Shown here: positions 44,715-56,318 of the stretch, piece after piece
How the letters are laid out: every line of letters starts with the position of its first letter
How positions within the stretch are numbered: position 1 is the stretch's first letter
Assembly: GCA_024291935.2 (NCBI GenBank)
Contig: CM044317.1
Coordinates: 65,462,730 to 65,526,729 of the forward strand
From: Okapia johnstoni
Taxonomy: Eukaryota > Chordata > Mammalia > Artiodactyla > Giraffidae
Length of the DNA: 64,000 nt
Reading direction: 5' to 3'
Notes under the pieces: generated by a model
What the model was told of the DNA's origin: nothing
Seen by the model: the letters and a program-made list of their open reading frames with translations, nothing else
Databases searched by the model: none
Program-made: the position numbers and the translations under genes

Positions 44715-45282
44715 TTATGACTGCAGACATGAAATCAGAAGATAATTGCTTCTTGGCAGGAAAGTGATGACAAACCTAAACAGTGTTTTGAAAAGCAGAG
44801 ACATTACTCTGCTGACAAAGGTCTATATAGTCAAAGCTATACAGGTCTTCCCAGTGGTCACATATGGTTGTGAGAGCTGGACCATAAAGAAGGCAGAATG
44901 TCAAAGAATTGATGCCTTTGAACTGTGGTGCTGGAGAAGACTCCTAAGAGTCCCTTGGACTGCAAGGAGTTCAAATCAGTCAATCTTAAGGGAGATCAAC
45001 ACTGAACACTCACTGGAAGGACTAATGCTGAAGCTGAAGTTCCAGTATTTTGGTCATCTGATGCAAACAGCTGACTCACTGAAAAAGTCCCTGATGCTGG
45101 AAAAGATTGAGGGCAGAAGAAGAGGGCGGCAGAGGGTAAGATGGCTGGACGTCATCACCGATGCAATTAATGTGAACTTGGGCAAACTCCGAGAGAGGGT
45201 GAGGGACGGGGAGGCCTGGTATGCTGCAGTCCGGGGGGTTGCAAAGAGTCGGACACAACCGGGCGACTGAAAAACAACACAG
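44715..45282 (+). mobile_element. BovB LINE (copy 5), 5'-truncated
   Basis: 568 bp, bounded by a perfect 11-bp duplication GAGAAAATATC (44704-44714, 45283-45293). Ends with the BovB tail 'cggacacaaccgggcgactg'. Confidence 0.95.
44746..45270 (+). pseudogene. BovB RT C-terminal region, uninterrupted frame
   Basis: 174 codons open: MYGCESW-like block (TYGCESWTIKKAECQRIDAF), the WRRLLRVPWTAR block, YFGHLMQTADSL and the final VAKSRTQPGD. It lies downstream of the YADD palm motif, so it is only the thumb/C-terminal part. Unusually for this window it has no stop or shift, but it diverges from the other copies by amino-acid substitutions (for example HS for CS near 45010). Confidence 0.85.
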
Positions 45283-45293
45283 GAGAAAATATC

Positions 45294-46197
45294 ATCTTGC
45301 ATCATATTATAAGCCTCAATATGGACACAAATTAAGTTGTACAAGACATAGAACATTATTTTTCTAAACCTGTAATTTATATTTCAACCTTCTATTTTTA
45401 TGGGATGATGGAAATTTAATTTTATCAACCTGGGGGGGCCTTCCTATGTTCCCCAGCACCATAAGTAAGGTCTGGGGGATCTCCACTCTGTCAGGGTGTT
45501 GGAAGGTAGCTAGTACTCAGTGCTATCTGTCCATCCAAAGAGGTACCATAAAAAAATGTCCTTTATTCCTGTCCTGAGTTATATCTAAGGGAAAAAACCA
45601 ATTTACATTTTAAATTATACCAGTGCATTAAATAATTTGTTTTACTATTCATCCTTTTAGCTATCTCAGTAAGTATTCATCTAAATGGTCTGTGCATATG
45701 CAGTATCTCCATGAAACAAAATGAAATTGAGGTAAATATAATCTTAATTTCAATTTTATCTTTAGATATACCTGATGGAGACATTTAAAATCCTTTCTGG
45801 AAGTAGATAGGGATGTAAATAAATAAAAATAGTCATATGATTGATGAATTTGTAAATTTAATTATTTATAATCTTATTTCCTACAGAAAGGATTTCAGGA
45901 ACCTAAAAATGAATGCAGTAATATATCATAATAAAATAAATAGATAAAAATAAATCATACAATAAGTTTATGGAACAGTGCAGAACTGGATTGCAAATTT
46001 CATTCTGAGTTTTTTTACTGGCCAAGCAAAGAAGAGATCACAGTCTGCTGAAGGTCTCCTGTGTCATCCCACACTGTTCAGAAGTAGCATAGTTTCCCCC
46101 AACCCAACACTGGGGCCTTAGAGAAGGGTTTCCAGTAGATCTTCATACATGGGACCTCATGATATGGGAGATGTCCTCAATGCCATTTCTAAAACTT
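45294..46197. other. Unassigned AT-rich sequence
   Basis: No gene or family recognised. G-run at 45431-45437. Confidence 0.4.
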
Positions 46198-46209
46198 ATA
46201 GAATATTAT

Positions 46210-46413
46210 CAAGCGAAAGTGAAAGTGTTAGCTATTCAATCATGTCCGACTCTTTGTGACCCCATGGACTATAGTCTGTTCATAGGATTCTCCAGGCAAG
46301 AGTACTGGAATAGATTGCCATTCCCTTCTCCAGATCTTCCTGACCCAGGGATGGAACCCAGATCTCTCGCATTGCCAGCATATTCTTACTGTCTGAGCCA
46401 CCAGGGAAAACTA
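46210..46413 (-). mobile_element. Bov-tA SINE
   Basis: Reverse-complement element. Flanked by ATAGAATATTAT (46198-46209) and ATAGAATACTAT (46414-46425). Confidence 0.92.
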
Positions 46414-46860
46414 ATAGAATACTATAAAGTACAGCTCATGAAAAGTGGTATCATAAAGTGTCAAAGCAATGTTTCTTGAGTATCTAGAATTCTGCTGATG
46501 TGACTTCAACTACAGACCACAGGGAAGTTGGCATTTGGCTCATCCCAACACTTCCATCTGTATAGCCAGCTGTCATTTTGGTGTTTAGAAGTTCCTCTTC
46601 CTTGTTGGAACCCAGTTGTTTTAGAGTGAAAAACGGTCTCTGTGTGAGCTTAGAGTTCAGAGTAGAGCAGTTTTGGAGCCCAGGACAAGTAGAATGAAAA
46701 GCAAATTTGTCACCTGTGTTATTTGTGATGTGGCTTTCAGACAGTGCTATTATCAGCAGATGCCATCTGCTGCCTATTTTTACTAGTTAATTTGCAGCTA
46801 GTTGATTTGCAGGTTTTGAGCTCACTTGTTTCTGAATTACTGAAAGGGAGTCTATACTAC

Positions 46861-46993
46861 CGGAGAGGGCAATGGCACCCCACTCCAATACTCTTGCTTG
46901 GAAAATCCCATGGACAGAGGAGCCTGGTGGGCTGCCATCTATGGGGTCGCGCAGAGTCGGATACGACTGAAGCGACTTAGCAGCAGCAGCAGC
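46861..46993 (+). mobile_element. Bov-A monomer SINE
   Basis: A single Bov-A unit ('ggcaatggcaccccactcca' to 'gactgaagcgacttagcagc') with an (AGC)n tail and no tRNA head. Bounded by a perfect 12-bp duplication AGTCTATACTAC (46849-46860, 46994-47005). Confidence 0.95.
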
Positions 46994-47325
46994 AGTCTAT
47001 ACTACAAACATAAATGCCACATATTTTCAAAGAAATAAATTTATAAATGCTTATTATTTGCTTCCTACAAATTTTGGTGACCCAAAACAAAAGTCCAGGT
47101 GCTAGGTCACTATAATCACATCCCAAAGTAAGTTCATGAAGGCGTCAGGAACGTCTCCCATTTCAGAGCCAATCTCTTGTGTCCCAGACACAATGCATCT
47201 CAGGAACAGGAGAAAGAAAGAATTTGCTATTATAACGACCTTAATGAATTGCAAAGGTTCATCCATTTGTCCAACCCTGCATTATTTTGATAGCTCCCCA
47301 AGAGCAGAAAGTATTTATTTGATTT

Positions 47326-48302
47326 CAGTTCAGTTCAGTTCAGTCGCTCAGTCGTGTCTGACTCTTTGTGACCCCATGAATCGCAGCATGCCCGGCCTCC
47401 CTGTCCATCACCAACTCCCGGAGTTTACCCAAACCCATGTCCATCGAGTCAGTGATGCCATCCAGCCATCTCATCCTCTGTTGTCCCCTTCTCCTCCTGC
47501 CCCCAATCCTTCCCAGCATTAGGGTCTTTTCCAATGAGTCAACTCTTCGCATGAGGTGGCCAAAGTATTGGAGTTTCAGCTTCAACATCAGTCCTTCCAA
47601 TCAACACCCAGGACTGATCTCCTTTAGGATGGACTGGTTGGATCTCCTTGCAGTCCAAGGGACTCTCAAGAGTCTTCTCCAACACCATAGTTCAAAAGCA
47701 TCAATTCTGCAGCACTCAGCTTTCTTCACCGTCCAACTCTCACATCCATACATGACCACTGGAAAAACCATAGCCTTGACTAGACGGATCTTTGTTGGCA
47801 AAGTACTGTCTCTGCTTTTAAATATGCTATCTAGGTTGGTCATAACCTTCCTTCCAAGGAGTAAGTGTCTTTTAATTTCATGGCTGCAATCACCATGAGC
47901 AATGATTTTGGAGCCCCCCAAAATAAAGTCTGACACTGTGTCCACTGTTTCTCCATCTATTTGCCATGAAGTGATGGGACCAGATGCCATGATCTTAGTT
48001 TTCTGAATGTTGAGCTTTAAGCCAACTTTTTCACTCTCCTCTTTCACTTTCATCAAGAGGCTCTTCAGTTCTTCTTTGCTTTCTGCCATAAGGGTGGTGT
48101 CATCTGCATATCTGAGTTTATTGATATTTCTCCCGGCAATCTTGATTCCACCTTGTGCTTCCTCCAGCCCAGCATTTCTCATGATGTACTCTGCATATAA
48201 GTTAAATAAGCAGGGTGACAATATACAGCCTTGACATTCTCCTTTTCCTATTTGGAACCAGTCTGTTGTTCCATGTCCAGTTCTAACTGTTGCTTCCTGA
48301 CC
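47326..48302 (-). mobile_element. BovB LINE (copy 6), 5'-truncated
   Basis: 977 bp on the minus strand. Bounded by a perfect 11-bp duplication TTATTTGATTT (47315-47325, 48303-48313). The 3' tail appears as CAGTT repeats at 47326-47345. Its right duplication overlaps that of the neighbouring L1. Confidence 0.95.
47340..48221 (-). pseudogene. BovB RT palm to C-terminus, nearly intact
   Basis: 206 codons (48221-47601) contain SPCLFNLYAEYIMRNAGL and an intact YADD. After a single in-frame TGA (47601-47603) the same frame continues 86 codons to the family C-terminus (47340). The N-terminal RT and endonuclease are truncated away, so no function is expected. This is the best preserved RT C-terminal half in the window. 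Confidence 0.9.
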
Positions 48303-48819
48303 TTATTTGATTTAGATTTCTTTTAATTGTAAATTTATTTTTTAATTGAAGTATAATTGCTTTATAGAATTATCTTGGTTTCTGCCAAACATCAACCTGA
48401 ACCAGTCATAGGTATACATATGTCACCTCCCTCTTGAACCTCCCTCCCACCATCCTCCCCATCCCACCCCTCTAGGTTGTTACAGAGCTCTGGTTTGAGT
48501 TCCCTGAGTCATACAGCCAATTTCCATTGTCTATCTATTTTATATATGGCAATAATATGTTACTCTCTCCATATATCCTACTCTCTCCTTCCTCCCTCCT
48601 GCCATGCCCAGAAGTCTGTTCTCTATGTTTGTGTCTCCATTGCTGCCCTGAAAATAATTTCATTAGTACCATCTTTCTAGATTCCATATATATGCTTTAG
48701 TATACGATATTTGTTTTTCACTCTCTGACTTACTTCACTCTGTATAATAGGAAATAGGCTCCAGGTTCATCCACTTCATTAGAACTGACTCAAATGTGTT
48801 CCATTTTATGACTGAGTAA

Positions 48820-49031
48820 CAACAAAAAAAATAATGGTGCTCAGTTGTCTGACTCTTTGCGACCCCCATGGACTGTAGCATGCAAGGTCCTCTGTCCATA
48901 GAATTCTCCAGGCAAGAATACTGGAGCGTGTTGCCATGCCCTTCTCCAGGGATCTTCCCAATCCAGGGACTGAACCCAGGTTTCCCGCATTGCAGGCAGA
49001 CTTTTTACTGTTTGAGCTACTCAGGAATCCT
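48820..49031 (-). mobile_element. Bov-tA SINE inside L1
   Basis: Reverse-complement element. Flanked by GACTGAGTAA (48810-48819) and GGCTGAGTAA (49032-49041), both matching the host L1. Confidence 0.92.
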
Positions 49032-49375
49032 GGCTGAGTAATATTCCACTGTATATGTGTACAACAGCTGCTTTATCCATTCATCTGTTGATGGACATCT
49101 AGGTTGCTTCCGAGTTCTAGCTATTGTAAGTAGAGCTGCATGAATATCGGGGTATATATGTCTCTTTCAATTTTGGTTTCTTCAGGGTATATACCTAGTA
49201 GTGGTATTGCTAGGTCATATGGTGGTTTTATTCCTAGTTTTTTTAAGATATTTCCATATTGTATTCCATAGTGGCTGTGTCAATTTACATTTCCAACAGT
49301 GAAAGAGGGTTTCCTTTTCTCTACAACCTCTCTAGCATTTATTGTTTGTAGACTTTTTGAAGATGGCTATTCTGA

Positions 49376-49641
49376 TAGGCCTGGTTCGATTCCTGGGTCA
49401 GAAGATCCACTGGAGAAGGGATAGGCTACCCACTCCAGTATTCTTGGGCTTCCCTTGTGGCTCAGCTGGTAAAGAATCCACCTGCAATCTGGGAGACCTG
49501 AGTTCAATCCCTGGGTTGGGAAGATCCCCTAGAGAAGGGGAAGGCTACCCACTGCAGTGTTCTGTCCTAGAGAATTCCATGGACTGTATCGTCTGTGGGG
49601 TCACGAAGAGTTGGACACGACTGAGCGACTTTCCCTTTCAC
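49376..49641 (+). mobile_element. Two-headed Bov-tA SINE inside L1
   Basis: A 5'-truncated first head (49378-49446) is joined to a complete head plus tail (49447-49641) through the junction TTGGGCTTCCCTTGTGG. Flanked by ATTCTGA at 49369-49375 and 49642-49648. Confidence 0.88.
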
Positions 49642-50479
49642 ATTCTGACCAATGTCAAATGATATCATTGTAGTTTTGATTTGCATTTCTCTAATAATGA
49701 GTGGGGTTAAGCATTTTTTCATGTGTTTGTTAGCCATCTGTATGTCTTCTTTGGAGAAACGTCTGTTTAGGTCTTTTCCCCACTTTGATTGATTTATTTT
49801 TCTGGTGTTGACTTGTATGAGTTGCTTGTATATTTCGGAAATTAATCCTTTGTCAGTTGTTTCATTTGCTATAATTTTCTCCCATTCTGAGGTTGTCTTC
49901 TCACCTTGTTTATAGTTTCCTTTGCTATGCAAAAGCTTTTGATTAGGTCCCACTTGTTTAGTGTTATTTTTTTTTATTTCCATTGCTCTAGGAGGTGGGT
50001 CATGGAGGATCTTGCTGTGATTTATGTCATAGAATATTCTACCTATATTTAGTTTATGGTCTTAAATTTATGTCTTTTGTCCATTTTGAGTTTATCTTTG
50101 TGTATTGTGTTAGGAAGTGTTCTAATTTCATTCTTTTACATGTAGCTGTCCAGTTTTCCCAGCACCACTATTGAAGAGTCTATCTTTGCCCCATTATAGA
50201 TTTTTGCCTCCTTTGTCAAAAATAAGATACCCATAGGTGCATGGGTTTATCTTTGGGCTTTTTATCTTGATCCATTGGTGATTTAGATTTTTTAAAATGT
50301 AACTTCAAAATATTTTAGAGGTTTTTGTAAACACAAGAAAATGCAGAGAATAATTCTTTATCATACACCCACTAACCAATGTTAACAAAAGGTGACAAGA
50401 CATTCTGTCATATTTTCTTACAGTCTTTTTGTTGGTATGGCAGAGTATTGAGGTTTGCTTTGTATACAATACGATGCAT

Positions 50480-50895
50480 AGCTCTTTAGTTCAGTTGGTA
50501 AAGAATCCACCTACAATGCTGGAGACCTCGGTTCGATTCCTGGGTGGGGAAGATCTGCTGGAGAATGTATAGGCTACCCACTCCAGTATTCTTGGGCTTC
50601 CCTTGTGGCTCAGCTGGTAAAGAATCCACCTTCAATGTGGGAGTCCTGGGTTGGGAAAAGCCCCTGGAGAAGGGATAGGCTACCCACTCCAGTATTCTTG
50701 GGCTTCCCTTGTGGCTCAGCTGGTAAAGAATCCGCCTGCAATGTGGGAGACCTGGGTTCCATCCCTGGGTTGGGAAGATCCCCTGGAGAAGGGAAAGGCT
50801 ACCCACTTCAGTGTTCTGGCCTGGAGAATTCCATGGACAGTATAGTCCATGGGGTCACAAAGAGGCGGACACGACCGAGTGACTTCTTCACTTTA
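50480..50895 (+). mobile_element. Three-headed Bov-tA SINE
   Basis: Three tRNA-like heads in tandem: unit 1 about 50480-50594, unit 2 50595-50700 (with a short internal loss around its 'gattcc' box), and unit 3 50701 onward with the only tail, ending near 50895. Both internal junctions read TATTCTTGGGCTTCCC. Overlapping ORFs on both strands here are artefacts of the tandem units. Confidence 0.9.
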
Positions 50896-51661
50896 AAGAT
50901 GTCAAAAACTTTTTCAGTGCTTATTGCATGTATTTTTGTCTTTCTCTCTATCATATGAGTATCTAGTTACCACAGAACCACTTATTGAGGTGTTTTTTTA
51001 ATCCCATTAAGTTGCCTTGTTTTCTTTGTTGAAAATCAACCAACTGGTTAAGTGTGTTCTATTTCCGGATTCTGCATTCTGATATATTGATCTCCTTGTT
51101 TGTCCTTATGCCAATATCACTCTGCCTTGATTACTGTAGTTTTGATCGTCTTAAGGTTACCTAGTCAAAGCCCTCCAGCTTTATTTTTCTTTTTGAAGAT
51201 TGATTTGGCTACTGAGGAATGTTGTATTTCCAAGTAAATTTTAAAATTGACTCGTAAAGTTCTGTAAGAGAGTCTTTTGGGATTATGATTGCCTTAAATC
51301 TATGAATTAATTTAGGGAGAAATGACGTTTTAATAATGATGATTTTAATCTACTGCCATAATGTATCTCTTCATTTATGTAGATCTTTAAAATTTTTTCT
51401 CAACAATATTTGTGGTCAGTATGCAGGTTGTTTCTGATAATCTTGTAAATGGAATTGTTATTTAGGCAATGTATAGAAATACCCCTGAATTTTTCACATT
51501 AACCTTGTATCTTATGACTTGTTAAAATTCACTTAGTGGTTCTAGTTGCTTTTGTACATTCTTTAGAATTTTCTGTAGGACAGTCTTTTTATCTGAAAAT
51601 GGAAGTTTTACAGAACCTCTTTTCAATCTTCATGGTTTTTGGTTTTTTGACTTGCTTTATT

Positions 51662-51884
51662 GTGGTGGCTCAGATGGTAAAGTGTCTGCTTGCAATGCAG
51701 GAGACCTGAGTTCAATCCCTGGGTCAGAAAGACCTTTAGAGAAGGGAATGGCTACACACTCATGTATTCTTGCCTGGAGAATTCCATGGACAGAGGAGCC
51801 TGGTGGGCTACAGTCCATGGGGTAGCAAAGAGTCCAACATAACCGAGCAACTAACACTTTCACTTACATAACACAAAGGATAAT
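51662..51884 (+). mobile_element. Bov-tA SINE
   Basis: Complete element. Flanked by TTGCTTTATT at 51652-51661 and 51885-51894. Confidence 0.92.
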
Positions 51885-51950
51885 TTGCTTTATTTTCTTC
51901 AGGCCTTTTTTTGTTTACTTTTTACTTGGCCCCTTCTTTCACCTTTCTTG

Positions 51951-53119
51951 TTCCCATATCCATGTTACCTTACCCATGTTCTTGTTCCAGCTATAAAACT
52001 CTCTTTATTTTTAAAATGTCTGCATCCCCATTTCTCTTTTTAGGTTAGTCAGATTCTCATTTACAATCAACTAGCATTTTTAAGTATTCATGTTTATGAA
52101 GCTCGATGAGGTGTCCTTTCTTCTATGATTAATAGGAGAAAATTACACATTTTTTGGAAGAGCTATACCTCATAGTCAGAAAATAACAAAATCCTAATTA
52201 GGTAGTGAATTCTAAAAACAGGGAATTTAGTGAAAAATTGCCTGAATAAGTGAATTGCAAGTAAATTCAGAGTGATTATTTATTACTCAGAAATGCCAGG
52301 CTATTTCTAAGGGCACCTTGACATTGCCTAATTATAGAGATTTAAAAGTCCTATAAATTACAAGTCATTGAGATAATGGTTTTATTTGGTTCATTTGGAA
52401 CCATGAATTGATATAAAATTTTTTTTAATTGAAGCAGATGCTCTCTTATATCACAATCATAAGGAAAACCTCTCCATTCCCACTCAAAAGTGCAGAATAT
52501 AATCTTTCATTCAACTTGTGATCATAATTTTACATGAAAAAATTTTATAATTGACTTAATTCATGTATGAAGTGATATTTGTCTCTAAATTAGTTTAGAT
52601 TTGTTATAGAAGCAAGATCATCAAATGATAAATTGTTTTACCAATATACAGTTCATGAAACATATAGAAATCTCTTTGATGAGAAGGAAATACTGATAAA
52701 ATGCTGAAAGCTCATTAATTTTATGAATCTATATGTCTACCTAGTTATCTATCGCAGTTGTATTTAAAATCAAATTAATTAAACACCATAAATTTGTCAA
52801 AATATCTTTTGATACAACTAATTTTGTTTCTTAAAAAGTAGTGGGTTACAGTGAAAAATTTGTAACAAGAGAAAAATACATTCTACATCTTAGTATCTAA
52901 TATTAATGTTCAGATTTTAGTGTACACTGATGATCCCAACTATGTGAGGACCTGTAGTACCTATGTATAAAACACATAACCTATAGGACAAAGGTTTTTT
53001 AACACTGATGTCACACTGGAATCACCTGTGGCACTTCTAAATATCTTGAAGTCCTTTCCTTCCCTGTGATACTCATGCCACTTATCCATATGAGTCTTTT
53101 CCCATCCTTGTCACTGTCA
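51951..53119. other. Unassigned AT-rich sequence
   Basis: No gene or repeat family recognised in about 1.2 kb, the longest SINE-free AT-rich stretch in this part. Confidence 0.4.
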
Positions 53120-53152
53120 CCCACTGTAATAGTGTGCTATTGCTATGTAACA

Positions 53153-53429
53153 CAGAGAAGGCAATGGCACCCCACTCCAGTACTCTTGCCTGGAAAATCC
53201 CAAGGACGGAGGAGCCTGGTAGGCTGCAGTCCACGGGGTCACTAAGAGTCGGACACGACTGAGCGACTTCCCTTTCAATTTTCACTTTCATGCAGTGGAG
53301 AAGGAAATGGCAACCCACTCCAGTGTTCTTGCCTGGAGAATCCCAGGGATGAGGGAGCCTGGAGGGCTGCCCTCTATGGGGTCACACAGAGTCGGACACG
53401 ACTGAAGCAACTTAGCAGCAGCAGCAGCA
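53153..53429 (+). mobile_element. BOV-A2 SINE (dimeric Bov-A)
   Basis: Two monomers with the 'tttcaattttcactttcatg' linker and an (AGC)n 3' end. Bounded by GCTATGTAACA at 53142-53152 and 53430-53440. Confidence 0.96.
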
Positions 53430-53849
53430 GCTATGTAACAAATAACCACCAACTTGGTGCTTAAAATAACACCCATTCATTAACTTACAGTTCTGTAGAT
53501 CACAGTCTGGGTAAACTTGTTTGGGTTGTCTGCTCACAAGGTCAGAATCGAGGTATTGAATGAGTTGGGGTCTTTTCAGAAGGCTCTGAGGAAACTACAC
53601 GCTTCCAAGATCATTCTTGGTGTTAACAGGATCCAGTTATTTGTGGTTGTAAGACTGAGGTCATTTCCTTTCTGGCTATTGGAAGGGGGTCCAGCTCATC
53701 TCCTAGAGGCTGCTTTTAGGTCCTTCATGTGATTCCCCTTTCCTTCAAGCTAGCAACAGAGAACTTCTCGTGGACTGTGTCCTGCTTGCTTTTCTACTCT
53801 ATGACTTCCTCTTTTGGACCAAGCTGGAGAAAACTTTCTGTTTTTAAAG

Positions 53850-54165
53850 CAAAAGTCCCCAACCTTTTGGGCACCAGGTACCAGTTTTGTGGAAGAAAAA
53901 TTTTCCATGGACTCAGGGTGGAGGGGGTGGTGGTGGTTTTGGGAAGATTCAAATGGGGTTAGGTTTTGCTCTCCTATGAGAATCCAATGCCACCACTGAT
54001 CTGACAGGAGGCTGAGCTCGGGTGATAATGCACGCAATGGGGAGTGGTTATAAATACAGACAAAGCTTCTCTTGCTTGCCTGCTTCTCCCCTCCTGCTAT
54101 GCATCTGGGTTCCTAAAAGGACACAGGCCAGTGCCAGTCTGTGAACCAGGGGTTAGGGACTCCTG
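53850..54165 (+). mobile_element. hAT-superfamily non-autonomous DNA transposon
   Basis: Perfect 8-bp duplication TTTTAAAG (53842-53849, 54166-54173) and imperfect inverted ends (CAAAAGTCCCCAACC at left; the right end reads CAGGAGTCCCTAACC on the minus strand). The 316-bp body has no ORF. Duplication length and ends fit hAT. Name not assigned. Confidence 0.85.
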
Positions 54166-54350
54166 TTTTAAAGAACTCATGTTATTAGGTTTGGCCTGTC
54201 TGGATAACCTTTCTAAATTAAGGTCAGCTGATTAGAGCACTTAACTATATCTGCAAATCTATTATGCTGTATAATGTGACACAATCACTGGGGTAACACC
54301 AGGGGTTGGAGATAGTGAGGCCATCCTAGAGTCCTATTTACCCCACCTAC

Positions 54351-55911
54351 CAACCTCCAGGCTGTGTTTCCCTACCCACTGACACTTGAACATCACAATC
54401 ATTATCTTTCTCCCTGTCACACCCCCATTTGTGCAGAGACCTTGGCCACACATTTATCTTCAAATTTCTTGACTCTACTTAAATGATAGTCAGTTCTAGA
54501 TCTTATTATCATCATTCAGAAAAACTATACATATGAAATCTGAAACCTGTTTTCCATCTTGGACAACAATGTTCTCTGAATGTTTTTGTTATAACCCATG
54601 CTGGCTTCACTAGGAGACATAGTATGAAGGAAAGGGGAGGAAGCTAGCAATGGCCAGAGCCAGGGATGTGAGAACAGACTTGGTAAGAGCGGTGGAGGGT
54701 TTAGATCAGGAGGTCATTCACAAGGTTCAAGGAGGCGAGGCTTGATGCTAATACCTAATAATTCCTACTCACAGTTGAGACTGGAGTTTTTGGCTTTCAT
54801 GATACTGGAATCATTGTGGTGGTTGTGCTTTGGCACCAAGGGTCAATCTGGATTGTGGCTGGATCCAAAACTATCAGGTGACGGCAATTATGTTGGGTGA
54901 GAGAGGGTTGTTAGGAATTAGGTATGTTGCTAGTGCTGCAGGCAGGCATTTGGCATCAAGGTAGAACTCTAGTCCAACTGGAAACCTGCTTGGAATCAGG
55001 AATTGGAGCATAGAACAAGGCGGTAGCAAAGGGAGTTGGGAGAAAGCTGTGACTGAGGTGAATAGGAAGGCTAGAGTTTAGGTAGCAAGATTATTTTACT
55101 TTAGATCTGAGGTACTGGAGAGATGATACTTTTAATAGTTGTTTGGGTTGTATGCTGGACCCAGGGACTATTTCAGGCTAGGTGTAGTACAGTCTAAACT
55201 TCTAATTCATGCAGCTGGGTGGGGCTAGGAAAGGCAGGGCCAATACCTTCTGGCTTCCCTAGTCTCACTGAGCTTCTCACTCGGTAGTCTGCCCAGTTCT
55301 TTCCCCACATGGGAACTGGGAAAAGAGTCTCCTCTTCTGGCTGGTCCCACAGGGATGTGGTGGGGTAAGGCCTCGGGGGCCTCTATCCCATGGTCTCACA
55401 AGTGGGTGGTCAGTGAGAGGTGACGTCAGGTCCTGGATGCACAGTACTGAAGCCGCAGCACAGAAAGTAAATCCAAACCTAGGTGCCTATCAAGGGGAGT
55501 GGGGTGGGTAGGGGTGCAGAGCCACAGTAGCAGGGACACAAGGTGAAAGAGAGGGTTTCAAAACTCAGCAAAGTTAGCATAGGAGGGACATGGGAAGCAG
55601 GGTGGATAAAATGCAGACCTACAAATCAGTTCCTTCTTCTCTCCCTCCTTCACTCTCTCCCTTCCTTTTAGTATTCTTAGCACATTTTCGCAGGAGCTAG
55701 CTGGAATGGGTAGGGAAATCTTTCCATTTTACTCCAGTCTAGAGCATTCTGTATATGAGTATGTAATATTTCCCTTACTCTATATTCTCTACTGCTTAGA
55801 ACAGTTTTGGGGGTGGTGTTTAATAGTAAAGTTAATTCGAATTAAAAAGAAAAATAGTAAAAGAGAGAAAAGATTTTGTTCACAACTAAGGCAGAAATAT
55901 CCTAGCCTTAT
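54351..55911. other. Unassigned, partly GC-rich sequence
   Basis: 54600-55600 is G-rich and SINE-free. A perfect TGACGTCA (CRE-like) lies at 55421-55428. No ORF or exon stands out. Confidence 0.4.
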
Positions 55912-56128
55912 ATGAAAGTGAAAGTGTTAGTCACTCAATCATGTCCGACTCTTTGTGATCCCATGGACTGTAGCCCCCAGGTTCCTCTGTCCACGGAATT
56001 CTCTAGGCAAGAATACTGGAGTGGTTTGCCATTTCCTTCTCCAGGGGATCTTTCTGATCTAGGGGTTGAACTCAGGTCTCCTGCATTGCAGGCAGATTCT
56101 TTACCATCTGAGCCACCAGGGAAGCCCG
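55912..56128 (-). mobile_element. Bov-tA SINE
   Basis: Reverse-complement element from 'tgaaagtgaaagtgttagtc' to 'gccaccagggaagccc'. Target duplication weak (GCCTTAT / GCCTAAT). Confidence 0.9.
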
Positions 56129-56174
56129 GCCTAATGGCTAGGATTTTTACTGAAGACTTGTTGACAAATGACTG

Positions 56175-56309
56175 TGAGAGGGGTGGGGTGGGGAGGGAAG
56201 TGGGAGGGAGGCTCAAAAGGGAGGGGACATATGTATACCTATGGCTGATTCATGTTGATGTCTGGCAGAAACCAACACAACATTGTCAAGCAAGAAAAAA
56301 AAAAAAAGA
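56175..56309 (+). mobile_element. Short L1 3' end
   Basis: G-rich start, 'ctatggctgattcatgttga', then an A-run at 56295-56307. Flanked by AAATGACTG (56166-56174) and AAATGATTG (56310-56318). Confidence 0.8.
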
Positions 56310-56318
56310 AAATGATTG

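Larger units (their letters stand above)
48320..50278 (-). mobile_element. Young-type L1, 5'-truncated, with two nested SINEs
   Basis: Bounded by TGATTTAGATTT at 48308-48319 and 50279-50290 (perfect 12 bp). About 1.5 kb of L1 without the SINEs at 48820-49031 and 49376-49641. The minus frame at 49567-49983 includes the ORF2 C-terminal piece [19 protein letters not shown], broken where the SINE entered. Confidence 0.93.
50291..51950 (-). mobile_element. Old L1 ORF2 region, split by two SINEs
   Basis: 50896-51651 is reverse-complement ORF2 ('ccaatatcactctgccttga', 'tagtttgatcg', 'ttgatttggctactgagga'). It probably extends on both sides. It hosts SINEs at 50480-50895 and 51662-51884. No frame left. 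Confidence 0.6.
53120..54350 (+). repeat. Ancient mammal-wide retroelement, split by BOV-A2 and a hAT element
   Basis: 'gctatgtaacaaataacca', 'cttacagttctgtagatcac', 'tctagaggctgcttttagg', then after the hAT insert 'aaggtcagctgattagagc' and 'acactggggtaac' follow one known element whose name I am not certain of. Confidence 0.55.

Noticed and set aside
47326..47345. Short direct repeats as a CRISPR or regulatory array
   Set aside because: The CAGTT units are the BovB 3' tail in reverse; similar tails occur at 22326, 38822 and, in sense, at 21380.
50486..50958. Long ORFs with internal amino-acid repeats
   Set aside because: They are translations of the tandem SINE heads, not a repeat protein.
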